A DNA stretch of 64,000 bases from the NCBI GenBank assembly GCA_017849555.1, contig JAFIGU010000107.1, positions 62,001 through 126,000 of the forward strand, written 5' to 3'. Positions 44,980-54,768 of this stretch are shown here, one piece after another. Position 1 is the stretch's first letter, and every line of letters starts with the position of its first letter. Under the pieces are notes generated by a model. It did not search any database. It saw nothing but the letters and a program-made list of their open reading frames with translations, and was not told the origin of the DNA. The DNA comes from Sphingomonas sp. Its GTDB lineage: Bacteria; Pseudomonadota; Alphaproteobacteria; Sphingomonadales; Sphingomonadaceae. Made by a program: the position numbers and the translations under genes.

Positions 44980-46125
44980 ATGCGCAGACGGCGAATCACA
45001 TCGATAACGGCGCGTGGCACGGCCGTTGCGGCGGCGCTGGTGCTGGGCGCGCTCGTATCGGGCTGCAAGTCGGGCGAGCGCGCGGCCGATAATGGCGCCG
45101 GGCTATCCAACGCCACCGCCGCGAAGGATGGGAAACGCCCGGCCTCCGATTATCTGTCGCAGCCGCTCGTCAGCGAAATCTATACCGCCGACCCTTCCGC
45201 GCACGTCTGGAACGGCACGCTCTACATCTATCCCAGCCACGACATCGACGGACCGACGCCGGAAGACGATCTGGGCGGTCATTTCGAAATGCGCGACTAT
45301 CACGTGCTCAGCATGACCGAACCGAACGGCAAGGTGACGGTCCACCCGGTCGCGCTCGACGTGAAACAGGTTCCCTGGGCCGAAAAGCAGATGTGGGCAC
45401 CGGACGCGGCCTATAAGAACGGGACTTACTACCTCTATTTCCCCGCGAAAGATAAAGCGGGTGCATTCCGCATCGGTGTTGCGACGTCGAAATCGCCGGT
45501 CGGCCCATTCAAAGCCGATCCTGAGCCGATCAACGGCAGTTTCTCGATCGATCCGGCGGTGTTCACCGACGACGATGGCAAAAGCTACATGTATTTCGGC
45601 GGCATCTGGGGCGGTCAGCTACAGCGCAACGTGACGGGCAGCTACGACCCGAACGGATCGAAGACCGATCTGAAGGCCGACGACAAGCCTGCGCTGACGG
45701 CAAAGGTCGCGCGCCTCGACGACGGCATGAGGCAATTTGCGGAAAAGCCGCGCGACGTCGTGATCCTCGACGAAAAGGGCAAGCCGCTGCTCGGCGGTGA
45801 TCACGACCGGCGCTTCTTCGAGGCGTCCTTCCTGCACAAGTATAAAGGCAAATATTATTTCAGCTATTCGACCGGCGATACGCATTTCCTGAACTATGCG
45901 ATCGGCGACAATCCTTATGGCCCCTTCACCTACAAGGGCCATTTCCTGCTCCCGGTCGAGGGCTGGACGACGCATCATTCGATCGTCGAATGGAAAGGCC
46001 GCTGGTGGCTATTCTATGCCGATAGCCAGCTTTCCGGACAGACCCGGCTGCGCAACGTCAAGATGACCGAGCTGTTCTATAACCCGGACGGCACGATCAA
46101 GCTGATCAACCCGTTCGTCAAATAG
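44980..46125 (+). CDS. GH43 family lipoprotein, arabinosidase/xylosidase
   Basis: This 381-residue enzyme has a lipoprotein signal with the cleavage motif LVSGC (Cys29), so it is membrane-anchored on the periplasmic side or surface. The five-bladed propeller residues are visible: Asp71 in DPSAHVWNGTLYIYPSHD, Asp191 in SIDPAVFTDDDG and acid Glu281 in RRFFEASFLHKYKG. The ATG at 44980 follows GGGAGAGGG; a longer in-frame reading would overlap the operator. It is the first gene of the operon with xylulokinase and xylose isomerase, so beta-xylosidase activity is likely. Confidence 0.9.
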   Translation: MRRRRITSITARGTAVAAALVLGALVSGCKSGERAADNGAGLSNATAAKDGKRPASDYLSQPLVSEIYTADPSAHVWNGTLYIYPSHDIDGPTPEDDLGGHFEMRDYHVLSMTEPNGKVTVHPVALDVKQVPWAEKQMWAPDAAYKNGTYYLYFPAKDKAGAFRIGVATSKSPVGPFKADPEPINGSFSIDPAVFTDDDGKSYMYFGGIWGGQLQRNVTGSYDPNGSKTDLKADDKPALTAKVARLDDGMRQFAEKPRDVVILDEKGKPLLGGDHDRRFFEASFLHKYKGKYYFSYSTGDTHFLNYAIGDNPYGPFTYKGHFLLPVEGWTTHHSIVEWKGRWWLFYADSQLSGQTRLRNVKMTELFYNPDGTIKLINPFVK

Positions 46126-46128
46126 CCC

Positions 46129-47577
46129 ATGTTCCTAGGGATCGACATCGGCACCTCCGGGGTCAAGGCGGTCGTCAGCGACACGCGTGGCGCCGTCGTC
46201 GCACAGGGCATCGCGGCGCTGACCGTGCAGCGGCCGCGACCCTTATGGTCGGAACAGGATCCGGCCGACTGGTGGGCCGCGACGACCGCGGCGGTGCAGG
46301 GTATCGATCCGTCGATCCGCCGCGCGGTGCGCGGCATCGGGCTTGCCGGGCAGATGCACGGTGCAACGCTGCTCGGCGCGGACGACCTGCCGCTCCGTCC
46401 CGCGATCCTGTGGAACGATGGACGCTCGTTTGCCGAGTGCGCAGGCCTGGAGGCCGATGCGCCGCGGCTGCGCGAGATTTCGGGCAATATCGCCATGCCC
46501 GGCTTCACCGCGCCAAAACTGCGCTGGGTGGCCCGGAACGAGCCGGAAATCTTCGCGAAGACGCGCTCGATCCTCCTGCCCAAGGATTATGTCCGGCTGC
46601 TGATGACCGGCGACAAGGCATCGGACATGTCGGACGCCGCCGGGACATTGTGGCTCGACGTCGCCGCGCGCGACTGGAGCGACATTTTGCTCGGTGCCTG
46701 CTCGCTCTCTCGGAGCCAGATGCCGACGCTCGTCGAAGGCAGCGCGATCGGCGGCCGGCTGCGGCGCGACGTCGCCGAGCTTTGGGGCATGGCACAGGTG
46801 CCGGTCGCCGGCGGTGGCGGCGACAATGCCGCCGGCGCGGCCGGGGTCGGTGTCGTCAGCGACGGCAAGGCGCTGCTGTCGCTTGGCACATCCGGCGTGA
46901 TCTTCGTCGCCAATGACCGTTTTACGCCCAATCCCGCGCGCGCCGTCCATGCTTTCTGCCATTGTCTGCCCGGCATGTGGCATCAGATGTCGGTCCATCT
47001 CAGCGCCGCCTCCTGCATCGACTGGGTTGCGCGGCTGACCGGCGCGAGCGGCGCGGCGGAATTGTTCCAGCGCGCCGAAGCGGCCGGCGCGGCGAACGGG
47101 CCGGAATTGTTTCTTCCCTATCTTTCGGGCGAGCGCACGCCGCACAATGACGCGCAGGTCCGCGGCGCCTTTCTGCGGCTGGATAACGACAGTTCGCCCG
47201 AGCGGCTCGCGCAGGCGGTGCTCGAAGGCGTCGCGTTCGCGCTCGCCGACGGCCTTGATGCGCTGCGCGAAGCCGGGGCAGCCGTCGGCGAGCTCGCGGT
47301 GATCGGCGGCGGCGCGCGCTCGCGCTATTGGGGCGAGACGCTGGCGGCAGCGATGCGCGTGTCGCTCGTCTATCTCCAGGGGGGCGAGGTCGGTCCGGCG
47401 CTCGGCGCTGCGCGATTGGCGCAGCTCGCCGTCGACGGCGGCGCGCCGGCCGAGGTCTGCGCCGCCCCGCCAATTGCCCATGTCGTCCATCCCGACCCCG
47501 TGCTGACCGACCGGCTCGCGCCCAAGCTCGCCGCGTTTCGCGAAGCCTATCCCCGCATCACGCCCAGGAGCCTTTGA
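46129..47577 (+). CDS. xylB: Xylulokinase
   Basis: This 482-residue FGGY-family kinase phosphorylates D-xylulose to xylulose 5-phosphate for the pentose phosphate pathway. It starts [16 protein letters not shown] (phosphate loop), then [54 protein letters not shown] and the ATP-site [18 protein letters not shown] and [13 protein letters not shown]. It begins 4 bases after the GH43 stop and its TGA overlaps the xylA ATG by one base. Confidence 0.95.
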   Translation: MFLGIDIGTSGVKAVVSDTRGAVVAQGIAALTVQRPRPLWSEQDPADWWAATTAAVQGIDPSIRRAVRGIGLAGQMHGATLLGADDLPLRPAILWNDGRSFAECAGLEADAPRLREISGNIAMPGFTAPKLRWVARNEPEIFAKTRSILLPKDYVRLLMTGDKASDMSDAAGTLWLDVAARDWSDILLGACSLSRSQMPTLVEGSAIGGRLRRDVAELWGMAQVPVAGGGGDNAAGAAGVGVVSDGKALLSLGTSGVIFVANDRFTPNPARAVHAFCHCLPGMWHQMSVHLSAASCIDWVARLTGASGAAELFQRAEAAGAANGPELFLPYLSGERTPHNDAQVRGAFLRLDNDSSPERLAQAVLEGVAFALADGLDALREAGAAVGELAVIGGGARSRYWGETLAAAMRVSLVYLQGGEVGPALGAARLAQLAVDGGAPAEVCAAPPIAHVVHPDPVLTDRLAPKLAAFREAYPRITPRSL

Positions 47578-48887
47578 TGAGCACCGATTTCTTCGCCGAC
47601 ATTCCGCAGATCACCTACAAGGGACCGGACAGCACCGACGAGCTGGCCTATCGCTGGTACGACAAGGATCGCGTGGTGCTGGGCAAGCGGATGGAGGACC
47701 ATCTGCGCTTCGCCATATGCTTCTGGCACACCTTCTGCTGGCCGGGTGCCGATGTGTTCGGCGCGGGAACGTTCAACCGCCCGTGGCACCGCGGCGCGAA
47801 CGACAGCGCCGCTGCGCGGGAGAAGCGGATCGTCGCGTTCGATTTCTTCCAAAAGCTCGACGTGCCATTCTATTGCTTTCACGACGTCGACGTGATGGCC
47901 GAGGCGGCCGGCGTCGCGGAGCATCGCCGCTATTTCGCCGAGGCGGTGGAGCATCTGGAGCAATTGCAGGCGTCGACCGGGCGCAGGTTGCTGTGGGGCA
48001 CCGCCAATCTGTTCAGCCATCCGCGTTTTTGCGCCGGCGCCGCGACCAGCCCGGATCCGGAAGTCTATGCGTTCGGCGCGATGCAGGTGCGCGACGCATT
48101 GGAGGCGACGCATCGTCTCGGCGGCCAGAATTACGTACTATGGGGTGGCCGCGAGGGTTATGAGACGCTGCACAACACCGATCTAAAACGCGAACTCGAT
48201 AATTTCGGCCGTTTCCTCGCGCTGGTCGTAGAGCACAAGCACAAGATCGGCTTCAAGGGCACGATCCTGATCGAGCCGAAGCCGCACGAGCCGACCAAGC
48301 ACCAATATGATTTCGATACTGCGACGGTCTACGGCTTCCTCAAGCGCTACGGGCTTGAGGACGAGGTGAAGGTCAATATCGAGGCCAATCACGCGACGCT
48401 CGCCGGCCATACTTTCGAACATGAGATTGCGACCGCCGCCGCGCTCGGCATCTTCGGATCGATCGACGCCAATCGCGGCGACCACCAGAACGGTTGGGAC
48501 ACCGATCAATTCCCCAATTCGGTTGAGGAACTGACGCTTGCCGTGCTGGAGATCCTGCGCGCCGGCGGGTTCACCACCGGTGGCTTCAACTTCGACGCCA
48601 AGGTGCGGCGGCAGAGCATGGCCCCGGTCGACCTGTTCCACGGCCATATCGGCGGCATCGACACCGTCGCGCGCGGCCTCCTCAACGCCGCCGCGCTGAT
48701 CGAGGATGGCCGGCTGGATCGCTGGAAAGCGGAGCGCTATGCCGGCTGGGACGGTGCGGTCGGCAAGTGGATCGGCACGCTCGATCTCGTCGGCATCGCC
48801 GATTTCGCGGAGAAACAGGCGATCGACCCGGCGCCACGCTCGGGCCAGCAGGAACGGTTCGAGAATCTGATCAACCGCTTCATCTGA
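47577..48887 (+). CDS. xylA: Xylose isomerase
   Basis: This 436-residue cytoplasmic TIM-barrel enzyme converts D-xylose to D-xylulose with two divalent metals. It shows [18 protein letters not shown], the catalytic histidine in YCFHDVDV, metal ligands in [18 protein letters not shown] and [18 protein letters not shown], and [20 protein letters not shown]. The length and N-terminus match the class II isomerases of proteobacteria. CAGGAG lies upstream and the start overlaps the xylB stop. A hairpin follows the stop. Confidence 0.97.
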   Translation: MSTDFFADIPQITYKGPDSTDELAYRWYDKDRVVLGKRMEDHLRFAICFWHTFCWPGADVFGAGTFNRPWHRGANDSAAAREKRIVAFDFFQKLDVPFYCFHDVDVMAEAAGVAEHRRYFAEAVEHLEQLQASTGRRLLWGTANLFSHPRFCAGAATSPDPEVYAFGAMQVRDALEATHRLGGQNYVLWGGREGYETLHNTDLKRELDNFGRFLALVVEHKHKIGFKGTILIEPKPHEPTKHQYDFDTATVYGFLKRYGLEDEVKVNIEANHATLAGHTFEHEIATAAALGIFGSIDANRGDHQNGWDTDQFPNSVEELTLAVLEILRAGGFTTGGFNFDAKVRRQSMAPVDLFHGHIGGIDTVARGLLNAAALIEDGRLDRWKAERYAGWDGAVGKWIGTLDLVGIADFAEKQAIDPAPRSGQQERFENLINRFI

Positions 48888-48893
48888 CCGGAC

Positions 48894-48921
48894 GGGCGCG
48901 TCGGGGGTTTCCGGCGCGCCC
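48894..48921. terminator. Hairpin between convergent xylA and GH43 genes
   Basis: A perfect 7-bp stem GGGCGCG/CGCGCCC (48894-48900 and 48915-48921) has further G-C pairing inside the loop and CTTCCCCTC after it. It occupies the 40-base gap between the two stop codons, as expected of a bidirectional terminator. Confidence 0.65.
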
Positions 48922-48927
48922 TTCCCC

Positions 48928-50580
48928 TCAATTCCGCTCGGCGAAAGGCCCGATCATCGTCCCGACGAAGCCGCCGGCTGTCGCGGTACTGAGATTCGTG
49001 CCGTCGACATCCCCGGCGAGCGTCGTCCAATGGCCGTCTAGCGCATAAGCAAGGTCATAGCGCCCTGCCCTCGCGCTGATCCGGAAACGGATCGGGCCGG
49101 TCGCGGCGATCGCCCGCTCCGCGAGCGTCACGCCCGCCTCGGGCTCCTTCGGGCCGGCGCGCCGCGCAGCGCGGATGAGCAGGCGGCCATCGCGCGCCAC
49201 CGCGGCGATGGTCAGGAAATAATCGTCGTTCTGAAGCGCGGCGAGGCCAGCGCTGCTATTCGGGGCAGGCGGCGCGAGCAGCTCCGTCTCCGCCGTCGCC
49301 ACGATATGCTGTTGCCGACGCGCCGCGAAGGCGGGTTTGCCCGACGCGCCCAGCCGATCTCCCGGCGAGAGGCGCAATTCGCCACCCGCGACGGTCACTT
49401 TCGCGCCGCGCATCGTCATCCAGTTGAGCGGCAGCGCCGATCCGTCGAACTCGTCGTGCGCGGTAAAGCTGCCGTTCTGCGGCGGCGCCTCGCCGGCGGC
49501 GGGCAAGGGCCGCATCACGATGCGCGGCGCGGTGGCGCCATGCGGCAGGATGCGCGGCCAGCCGCCCTCCCATGTCGCAGGGAGCAGCCATGTCTCGCGG
49601 CCGATATTGTAATAATCCTCGGCATAGGGCCGCGTCGCGAGGAATACCGCCTGCCAGCGCCCGTCCGGCAATTCCACCAGATCGGCATGCCCGGCCGCAG
49701 AGACCGGATCGGGGCGGCCAGGCCGAAGGTCACGCTGTGTGAGGATCGGGTTCACATCGGCGGGCGCGGGCGTGTACGGCCCATCGATCCGATCGGCGCG
49801 GAACACCACCTGGCTATGGTTGACCGACGTCCCCCCCTCCGCTGCGATCAGATAATAAGCGCCGTTTTTCTTGATGAGATGCGGCCCCTCGATCCAGATC
49901 GGCCTGGCGGCGGGATCGGCGCCGCCATCGACGATCATCTTCGGATTCCCCTTGACCGCCAGCGCCCTGGGATCGAACTCCTCGATCCAGATCGCGCGAT
50001 GCCCGTCGTAGCGGGACCCGCCGGCCGGTTCGCGATTGTTGATCAGCCACGCCCGTCCGTCGTCGTCGAAGAATAGCGACGGATCGATCCCCTCGACGCT
50101 CGGCAGCCACGCGGGGCGCGACCAGGGACCGGCAGGATCGGTGGCGGTGATGACGAAATTGCCGCCGCAGCGCACGCAGGTATTGGCGATATAGAAGCGC
50201 CCGGCATGATAGCTGATCGCCGGGGCGAACACCCCGCTCGACATGGTGATGCCCGCGAAATCGAGCTGGTCCTGCCGGTCGATCGCATTGCCGATCTGCC
50301 GCCAGGTCACCAGATCGCGGCTGTGCCATATGGGGATGCCCGGGAACCAGGCGAAGGTGGAATTGACGAGATAATAATCACGCCCGACCCGCACGATGCT
50401 GGGATCGGGATAATAGCCGGCAAGGATCGGGTTGCGATATTGCCCCGCCGGCAGCGCGCCGCCATCCTCCCCGCGATAATCGAACCACGCAAAACGCGCG
50501 GGGACGGCGGTCTCCTGCGCCGCGGCCGGTCCCGCCCCGACGGCGCCGAAAAGCACCGCGATCAGCAATGCCGGTTTCAT
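48928..50580 (-). CDS. GH43 beta-xylosidase with C-terminal lectin-like domain
   Basis: This 550-residue exported enzyme has a signal peptide (LLIAVLFGAVGAGPAAAQ). Propeller active-site residues are Asp59 in YYPDPSIVRVG, Asp166 in VEGIDPSLFFDDDG and Glu231 in PIWIEGPHLIKKNG. After about residue 340 a beta-xylosidase C-terminal concanavalin-like domain follows (FTAHDEFDGSALPLNWMTM, then GLAALQNDDYFLTI). It should release xylose from xylooligosaccharides. The ATG at 50580 overlaps the deacetylase stop by four bases. It is the last gene of a three-gene operon. Confidence 0.92.
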   Translation of the reverse strand: MKPALLIAVLFGAVGAGPAAAQETAVPARFAWFDYRGEDGGALPAGQYRNPILAGYYPDPSIVRVGRDYYLVNSTFAWFPGIPIWHSRDLVTWRQIGNAIDRQDQLDFAGITMSSGVFAPAISYHAGRFYIANTCVRCGGNFVITATDPAGPWSRPAWLPSVEGIDPSLFFDDDGRAWLINNREPAGGSRYDGHRAIWIEEFDPRALAVKGNPKMIVDGGADPAARPIWIEGPHLIKKNGAYYLIAAEGGTSVNHSQVVFRADRIDGPYTPAPADVNPILTQRDLRPGRPDPVSAAGHADLVELPDGRWQAVFLATRPYAEDYYNIGRETWLLPATWEGGWPRILPHGATAPRIVMRPLPAAGEAPPQNGSFTAHDEFDGSALPLNWMTMRGAKVTVAGGELRLSPGDRLGASGKPAFAARRQQHIVATAETELLAPPAPNSSAGLAALQNDDYFLTIAAVARDGRLLIRAARRAGPKEPEAGVTLAERAIAATGPIRFRISARAGRYDLAYALDGHWTTLAGDVDGTNLSTATAGGFVGTMIGPFAERN

Positions 50581-51506
50581 CTCAGCGGCTCCCCCGCGTG
50601 CGTTTGCGTCTGGCATGTCGCCGCGAGCGCCGGGCCGTAATCCGGCGAGCGATAAACGCCGTCCTTCCCCGCGGCGCGGCGCGACAGCGAATCCACCGGC
50701 GGCAAAGCGGGATTGCGATCGGCGGCATAGGCCGGATCGGATTCCGCCTTCGGCAAGGTGACGAAGCGAAACCCCTCCTGTCGATATTGCGCCAGCAGGC
50801 GCGGCAGCATCCGCGTGGTGAACGCGCCGACATGGATCAGCAGGACATAGGGAATGTCCCGCCCGTACACCGCGCGCGCCTGGCTGCGCGAGGCGCGCAC
50901 GGCGTCGCGCGCGGCGGCGAGATAGCTGCGCTCCAGTTCCGCTACCGCCGCCTTGTCTCCCGCCGCGACGCAGCGGGCATAGGGCGGGTTCCACAAATAA
51001 TCCTCAAAACTCATCGTCACCGCGGCGATCTTGTAACCGCGCCGGGCAAGCTCGCCGCGCACCGCGAGGCGCTGTGCGTCATCCACGCCCTCGCGCAGGA
51101 AGGGATAGCGGAACCAGCGCCAGTCCTCGCCCTTCATCGCCGCCGCGAGATACGGTTCGTTGCGCGCGATATCGTCGATGAAGGCCGCCGTGCCGACCGT
51201 GTGCAGATCGGCGTGGCTCCAACCGTGATTGGCGACCGGCAGGCCTGCGCGGCGCCATATGTCCAGAAACGGCGCGACGGCCGGATCACGCTCCGCCACC
51301 GCGTGGTTAACGAAGCCATAGACTGGCCCGACATGCGCCGCGGCCAGCGCCTCGGTGATCTGCCGCGCCAGCGCGACACGATCGGTGCCTTCGGGCCACG
51401 GCGAGAGCGCGGGCAGATCGTCCATCGTGATCGCGATCGACGGCGCCGGGGATGCGCCGCCGGGCGTGGCGGCAAATGCAGCGGCGAGCGCGAGGATAGG
51501 CCTCAT
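50577..51506 (-). CDS. Polysaccharide deacetylase family protein, exported
   Basis: This 309-residue protein has a signal peptide (ILALAAAFAATPGGASPA). The NodB-type fold shows ITMDDLPAL (catalytic and metal Asp) and ANHGWSHADLHT (HxxxH metal site), then RWFRYPFLREG and the late VLLIHVGAFTTRMLP. Relatives in CE4 remove acetyl groups from chitin, peptidoglycan or xylan. Lying between a beta-xylosidase and an SGNH hydrolase, with four-base overlaps on both sides, it is most likely an acetylxylan-type esterase. Confidence 0.87.
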   Translation of the reverse strand: MRPILALAAAFAATPGGASPAPSIAITMDDLPALSPWPEGTDRVALARQITEALAAAHVGPVYGFVNHAVAERDPAVAPFLDIWRRAGLPVANHGWSHADLHTVGTAAFIDDIARNEPYLAAAMKGEDWRWFRYPFLREGVDDAQRLAVRGELARRGYKIAAVTMSFEDYLWNPPYARCVAAGDKAAVAELERSYLAAARDAVRASRSQARAVYGRDIPYVLLIHVGAFTTRMLPRLLAQYRQEGFRFVTLPKAESDPAYAADRNPALPPVDSLSRRAAGKDGVYRSPDYGPALAATCQTQTHAGEPLR

Positions 51507-52729
51507 TTGAACAGCTCCAACGGTATAGCATCCGCCATCGCGCGATATCCGGCGGGCGAGGGATGCAGCCCGTCGCCCGAGTCGTAATCCGCCCGCATCC
51601 GGCGCGGATCGGCCGGATCGCGCATCACCGCGTCGAAATCGATCACCGCATCGAAATTCCCCGGCGTACGGATCCAGCGGTTCACGGCTTGCCGATCCGC
51701 TTCGCTCAGGTCGTCCGGATGATAATAACCCGATGCGCCGTCCGGCAGGATGGTCGCGCCATAGGCGCGGATGCCGGCGGCGCGCGCACGGGTGACGATC
51801 TGGCGATAGGCGCCGATCATCCGGGCGACGAGCGCGTCATGCTGCGCCGATGTCGCCGGTGCGTCGCGCGTCAATGTGCCGATGTCGTTGATCCCTTCGA
51901 GCAGGATCAGATATTTCACCCCGGGTTGCGCCAATATGTCGCGGTCGAGGCGGGCGAGGGCGCTGGGACCGAGACCGATGTTGAGCAGCCGGTTGCCGCC
52001 GATCCCGTGGTTGAGCACCGCGACCGCGCGGGTCGCCGGATCGGCCTGCAGCCGCGCCGCCAGCCGGTCCGGCCAGCGATCGTTGCCGTTGGTCGTCGCG
52101 CCATGCCCGTCGGTGATCGAATCGCCGAAGGTGACGACCGCGCGCGCATCGCCGGCTGCCTCGACCGAGACCCCCGCGAGCTGGAACCAATGTTCGACGG
52201 TTTTCGCATCGCGCAGATCGGCGTCGGCGACGCGATCGCCGTGGACGAGATAGCTCGTCGCGCGCGACGCGGGATGGCTGGTCTGGCCGCTCGGCGCCTG
52301 CGGCAAATACATCGTCACCGCCGCCACGCTGAGCGGGGCAGCATCGAAGGCGACCGGATCGGACCAATAGCTCGCGCCCGCCGGCACCGTCACCCCGGAC
52401 ATGCCGTCGAAGGTGACCGCACGGTCGCTCAGCGGATCGATGCGCGCGCTGTCCGCCGCGATCGCCCGTGCGATATGCACCCTGTCGATCCGCAGCGGCT
52501 CGGCCCCGAACGCATTGCTGACGAGAATGCGCACCCGGCCACCGCCGAGCGAAAGCCGCACCACCTGACGCAGCGTCGTGTCGGTCAGATCGTCTGCCGG
52601 CAGCGTGTTCTGCGCTTCGGGCGTTTGCTGCGACGATGCCCAGCTGCCGACCCATTTGGTCGGCGGGGGCGACGCGGCGGCGGTCGCCAGCATGAGAAGC
52701 GCGGCCAAAGCTATGCGCGGTCGGATCAT
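51503..52729 (-). CDS. SGNH/GDSL hydrolase, exported esterase
   Basis: This 408-residue protein has a signal peptide (IALAALLMLATAAASPPP). An N-terminal beta domain (about 20-165: WVGSWASSQQTPE, VRILVSNAFGAEPL) precedes the SGNH catalytic domain with block I VVTFGDSITDGHG, the Gly block GIGGNRLLN, the Asn block LEGINDIG and the catalytic DGLHPSPAGYRAMA. GAGGGGAAGA precedes the ATG at 52729. It is the first gene of the deacetylase/GH43 operon and is probably a carbohydrate esterase acting on acetylated xylan. It is divergent from the oxidative xylose genes. Confidence 0.88.
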   Translation of the reverse strand: MIRPRIALAALLMLATAAASPPPTKWVGSWASSQQTPEAQNTLPADDLTDTTLRQVVRLSLGGGRVRILVSNAFGAEPLRIDRVHIARAIAADSARIDPLSDRAVTFDGMSGVTVPAGASYWSDPVAFDAAPLSVAAVTMYLPQAPSGQTSHPASRATSYLVHGDRVADADLRDAKTVEHWFQLAGVSVEAAGDARAVVTFGDSITDGHGATTNGNDRWPDRLAARLQADPATRAVAVLNHGIGGNRLLNIGLGPSALARLDRDILAQPGVKYLILLEGINDIGTLTRDAPATSAQHDALVARMIGAYRQIVTRARAAGIRAYGATILPDGASGYYHPDDLSEADRQAVNRWIRTPGNFDAVIDFDAVMRDPADPRRMRADYDSGDGLHPSPAGYRAMADAIPLELFK

Positions 52730-52816
52730 TCTTCCCCTCTCCTCTCGCTCCGATCGGTGTGCCGCGCTATTTTCCGGCGCGATCCGAGTCTCCGCTTTCC
52801 GACCGATGGCATGCTC

Positions 52817-52854
52817 TTGACATTGCCGTGGTCGAGATGCTGTTAGCGCTATCA
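52817..52854. promoter_or_regulatory. Promoter with LacI/XylR-type operator, SGNH / xylX divergent region
   Basis: TTGACA (52817-52822) is followed 18 bases later by TGTTAG, a weak -10 lying inside TGTTAGCGCTATCA (52841-52854), the best palindrome of the three shared sites. It resembles the TTAGCGCTA-type operator known for Caulobacter XylR. It ends 25 bases before the chosen xylX start. Confidence 0.72.
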
Positions 52855-52879
52855 AATTCGCATGTCGAGTGGAGAGGAA

Positions 52880-54013
52880 ATGCTGAGTCCCAATGGCGCA
52901 CCCGGATCAGCGCTCCCGCGCGACTGGCGTGACGGAAGTTTTCTCGGCCGGCTCGATCATGCCGAAGGGCCAACCCCCGTCCTCGTGCGCCACGGCGAAT
53001 TGCTCGATATGTCGCGCGTCGCCCCCACCGTCTCGGCGCTGATCGAATCGGGCCGGCTCGACGGTGACGGCGGCATCTCGCTCGGCGCGTTCGACGGCGC
53101 GATGGCGTCGCTTCTCGCCCCGATCGACCTGCAATGCGTCAAGGCATGCGGGGTCACGTTCGCCGTCTCGGCGATCGAGCGTGTCATCGAGGAGCGCGCG
53201 CGCGGCGACTGGTCCGCCGCCGCGGCGATCCGCGCGCGGCTCGAAACGCGCGTCGGCGGCTCGATCCGGGCGGTCGTGCCGGGCTCGAAGGAAGCGGACG
53301 CGTTGAAGCAGGCGCTGATCGAGGACGGGCTCTGGTCGCAATATCTGGAGGTTGCGATCGGCCCCGATGCCGAGGTTTTCACCAAGGCGCCTGTGCTTTC
53401 CGCGGTCGGCCCCGACGCCGAGATCGGCATCCGATCGGACTCGGGCTGGAACAATCCCGAACCCGAAATCGTGCTGATCGTCGACAGCCGCGGCGAGGCG
53501 ATCGGCGCGACGCTCGGCAATGACGTCAATCTCAGGGATTTCGAGGGGCGTTCGGCGCTGCTGCTCGGCAAGGCGAAGGACAATAATGCATCCTGCGCAT
53601 TGGGGCCGATGGTGCGGCTGTTCGACCAGGGCTTCACGCTCGACCATGTTCGCAGCGCGGAGGTGCGGCTGCGGATCGAGGGCGAGGACGGCTATGTGCT
53701 CGACGGCGCGAGCAACATGACCGAAATCAGCCGCGATCCGCTGGAACTGGTGCGCCAGACGTTGAGCGAGCATCATTATCCCGATGGCTTCGCCTTGTTC
53801 CTCGGCACGCTTTTCGCGCCGATCCAGGATCGCGACGATCCGGGCCGCGGCTTCACCCACAAGGTGGGTGACCATGTCGCGATCGAAAGCACCCAGCTCG
53901 GGCGGCTCGTCAATCGCGTCGTCACGTCGCGCGAAGCGCCCGTCTGGCGGATGGGGATCGGCGCGCTCATGACCAATCTTGCCCGTCGCGGACTGCTGGA
54001 GCCGGGCGCGTGA
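52880..54013 (+). CDS. xylX: FAH-family 2-keto-3-deoxy-pentonate dehydratase (XylX type)
   Basis: This 377-residue cytoplasmic protein of the fumarylacetoacetate hydrolase superfamily has the fold in the C-terminal two thirds: AVGPDAEIGIRSDSGWNNPEPEIVLIV with metal acids, then NDVNLRDFEGRSALLLGKAKDNN, split into blocks, and FTHKVGDHVAIESTQLG. In Caulobacter the equivalent XylX dehydrates 2-keto-3-deoxy-xylonate to alpha-ketoglutarate semialdehyde. The ATG at 52880 follows GGAGAGG; an in-frame ATG at 52862 lacks a ribosome site. It overlaps the xylose dehydrogenase by four bases and has the LacI operator upstream. Confidence 0.85.
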   Translation: MLSPNGAPGSALPRDWRDGSFLGRLDHAEGPTPVLVRHGELLDMSRVAPTVSALIESGRLDGDGGISLGAFDGAMASLLAPIDLQCVKACGVTFAVSAIERVIEERARGDWSAAAAIRARLETRVGGSIRAVVPGSKEADALKQALIEDGLWSQYLEVAIGPDAEVFTKAPVLSAVGPDAEIGIRSDSGWNNPEPEIVLIVDSRGEAIGATLGNDVNLRDFEGRSALLLGKAKDNNASCALGPMVRLFDQGFTLDHVRSAEVRLRIEGEDGYVLDGASNMTEISRDPLELVRQTLSEHHYPDGFALFLGTLFAPIQDRDDPGRGFTHKVGDHVAIESTQLGRLVNRVVTSREAPVWRMGIGALMTNLARRGLLEPGA

Positions 54014-54768
54014 CCGGCGCGATGGACCGCGCGCATTATCCGAGCCTGGCGCGCAAGCGCGTCCTCATCACGGGCGGCGCAACCGGGATCGGCGCCGCGC
54101 TGGTGGAAAGCTTCGCCGCGCAGGGCGCGCGTGTCGCCTTCGTCGATCTCGACGCGGATGCCGGCGATGCGCTGGCGGCACGCGTCGCTTCGGCCCGCTT
54201 CTTCCGCTGCGACCTGCGCGATCTCGACGCGCTGGGCGCGACGATCGGCGCCATCGCCGACGATCTTGGCGGGATAGACGTGCTGATCAACAATGCCGCG
54301 AGCGACGACCGGCACAGTATCGACGAGGTGACCCCCGCCTTCTGGGACGAGCGGATGGCGACCAACCTGCGCCATCTGTTCTTCACCGCCCAGGCGGTCG
54401 TTCCGGGGATGCGCGCGGCCGGCGGCGGCGCGATCATCAACTTCGGCTCGATCAGCTGGCATCTGGGCTTGAAGGGGCTGGTTCTCTACCAGACGGCCAA
54501 GGCCGCGATCGAGGGGTTGACCCGCGGACTGGCCCGCGAACTGGGCGGCGACAATATCCGCGTCACCACGATCGTGCCCGGCAACGTGCAGACGCCGCGC
54601 CAGCAGCGCTGGTACACGCCCGAGGACGAGGCCGAAATCGTCGCGGCGCAATGCCTCGCCGGGCGGATCCAGCCGGTCGATGTCGCGGCGCTCGCGCTGT
54701 TCCTCGCATCCGATGACGCCCGCATGTGCACCGGCCATGAATATTTCGTCGATGCGGGATGGCGATAA
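54010..54768 (+). CDS. D-xylose 1-dehydrogenase, SDR family (Caulobacter XylB type)
   Basis: This 252-residue short-chain dehydrogenase oxidises D-xylose to xylonolactone with NAD+. It has the cofactor motif ITGGATGIGAAL, INNAASDDRH, and the active site INFGSISWHLGLKG with YQTAK. The tail RWYTPEDEAEIVAAQCLAGR and CTGHEYFVDAGWR are near-identical to what I recall of Caulobacter XylB. It begins with GTG overlapping the xylX stop (GTGA); ATG at 54022 is an alternative that gives the Caulobacter-like N-terminus. The symbol xylB is left off to avoid confusion with the kinase at 46129. Confidence 0.92.
   Translation: MTGAMDRAHYPSLARKRVLITGGATGIGAALVESFAAQGARVAFVDLDADAGDALAARVASARFFRCDLRDLDALGATIGAIADDLGGIDVLINNAASDDRHSIDEVTPAFWDERMATNLRHLFFTAQAVVPGMRAAGGGAIINFGSISWHLGLKGLVLYQTAKAAIEGLTRGLARELGGDNIRVTTIVPGNVQTPRQQRWYTPEDEAEIVAAQCLAGRIQPVDVAALALFLASDDARMCTGHEYFVDAGWR

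Noticed and set aside
50581..50994. Extended N-terminus of the GH43 enzyme
   Set aside because: It overlaps the deacetylase out of frame; a signal peptide starts exactly at the Met at 50580.
52862..52880. ATG at 52862 as the xylX start
   Set aside because: It is in frame but sits 7 bases after the operator with no ribosome site; the ATG at 52880 follows GGAGAGG.
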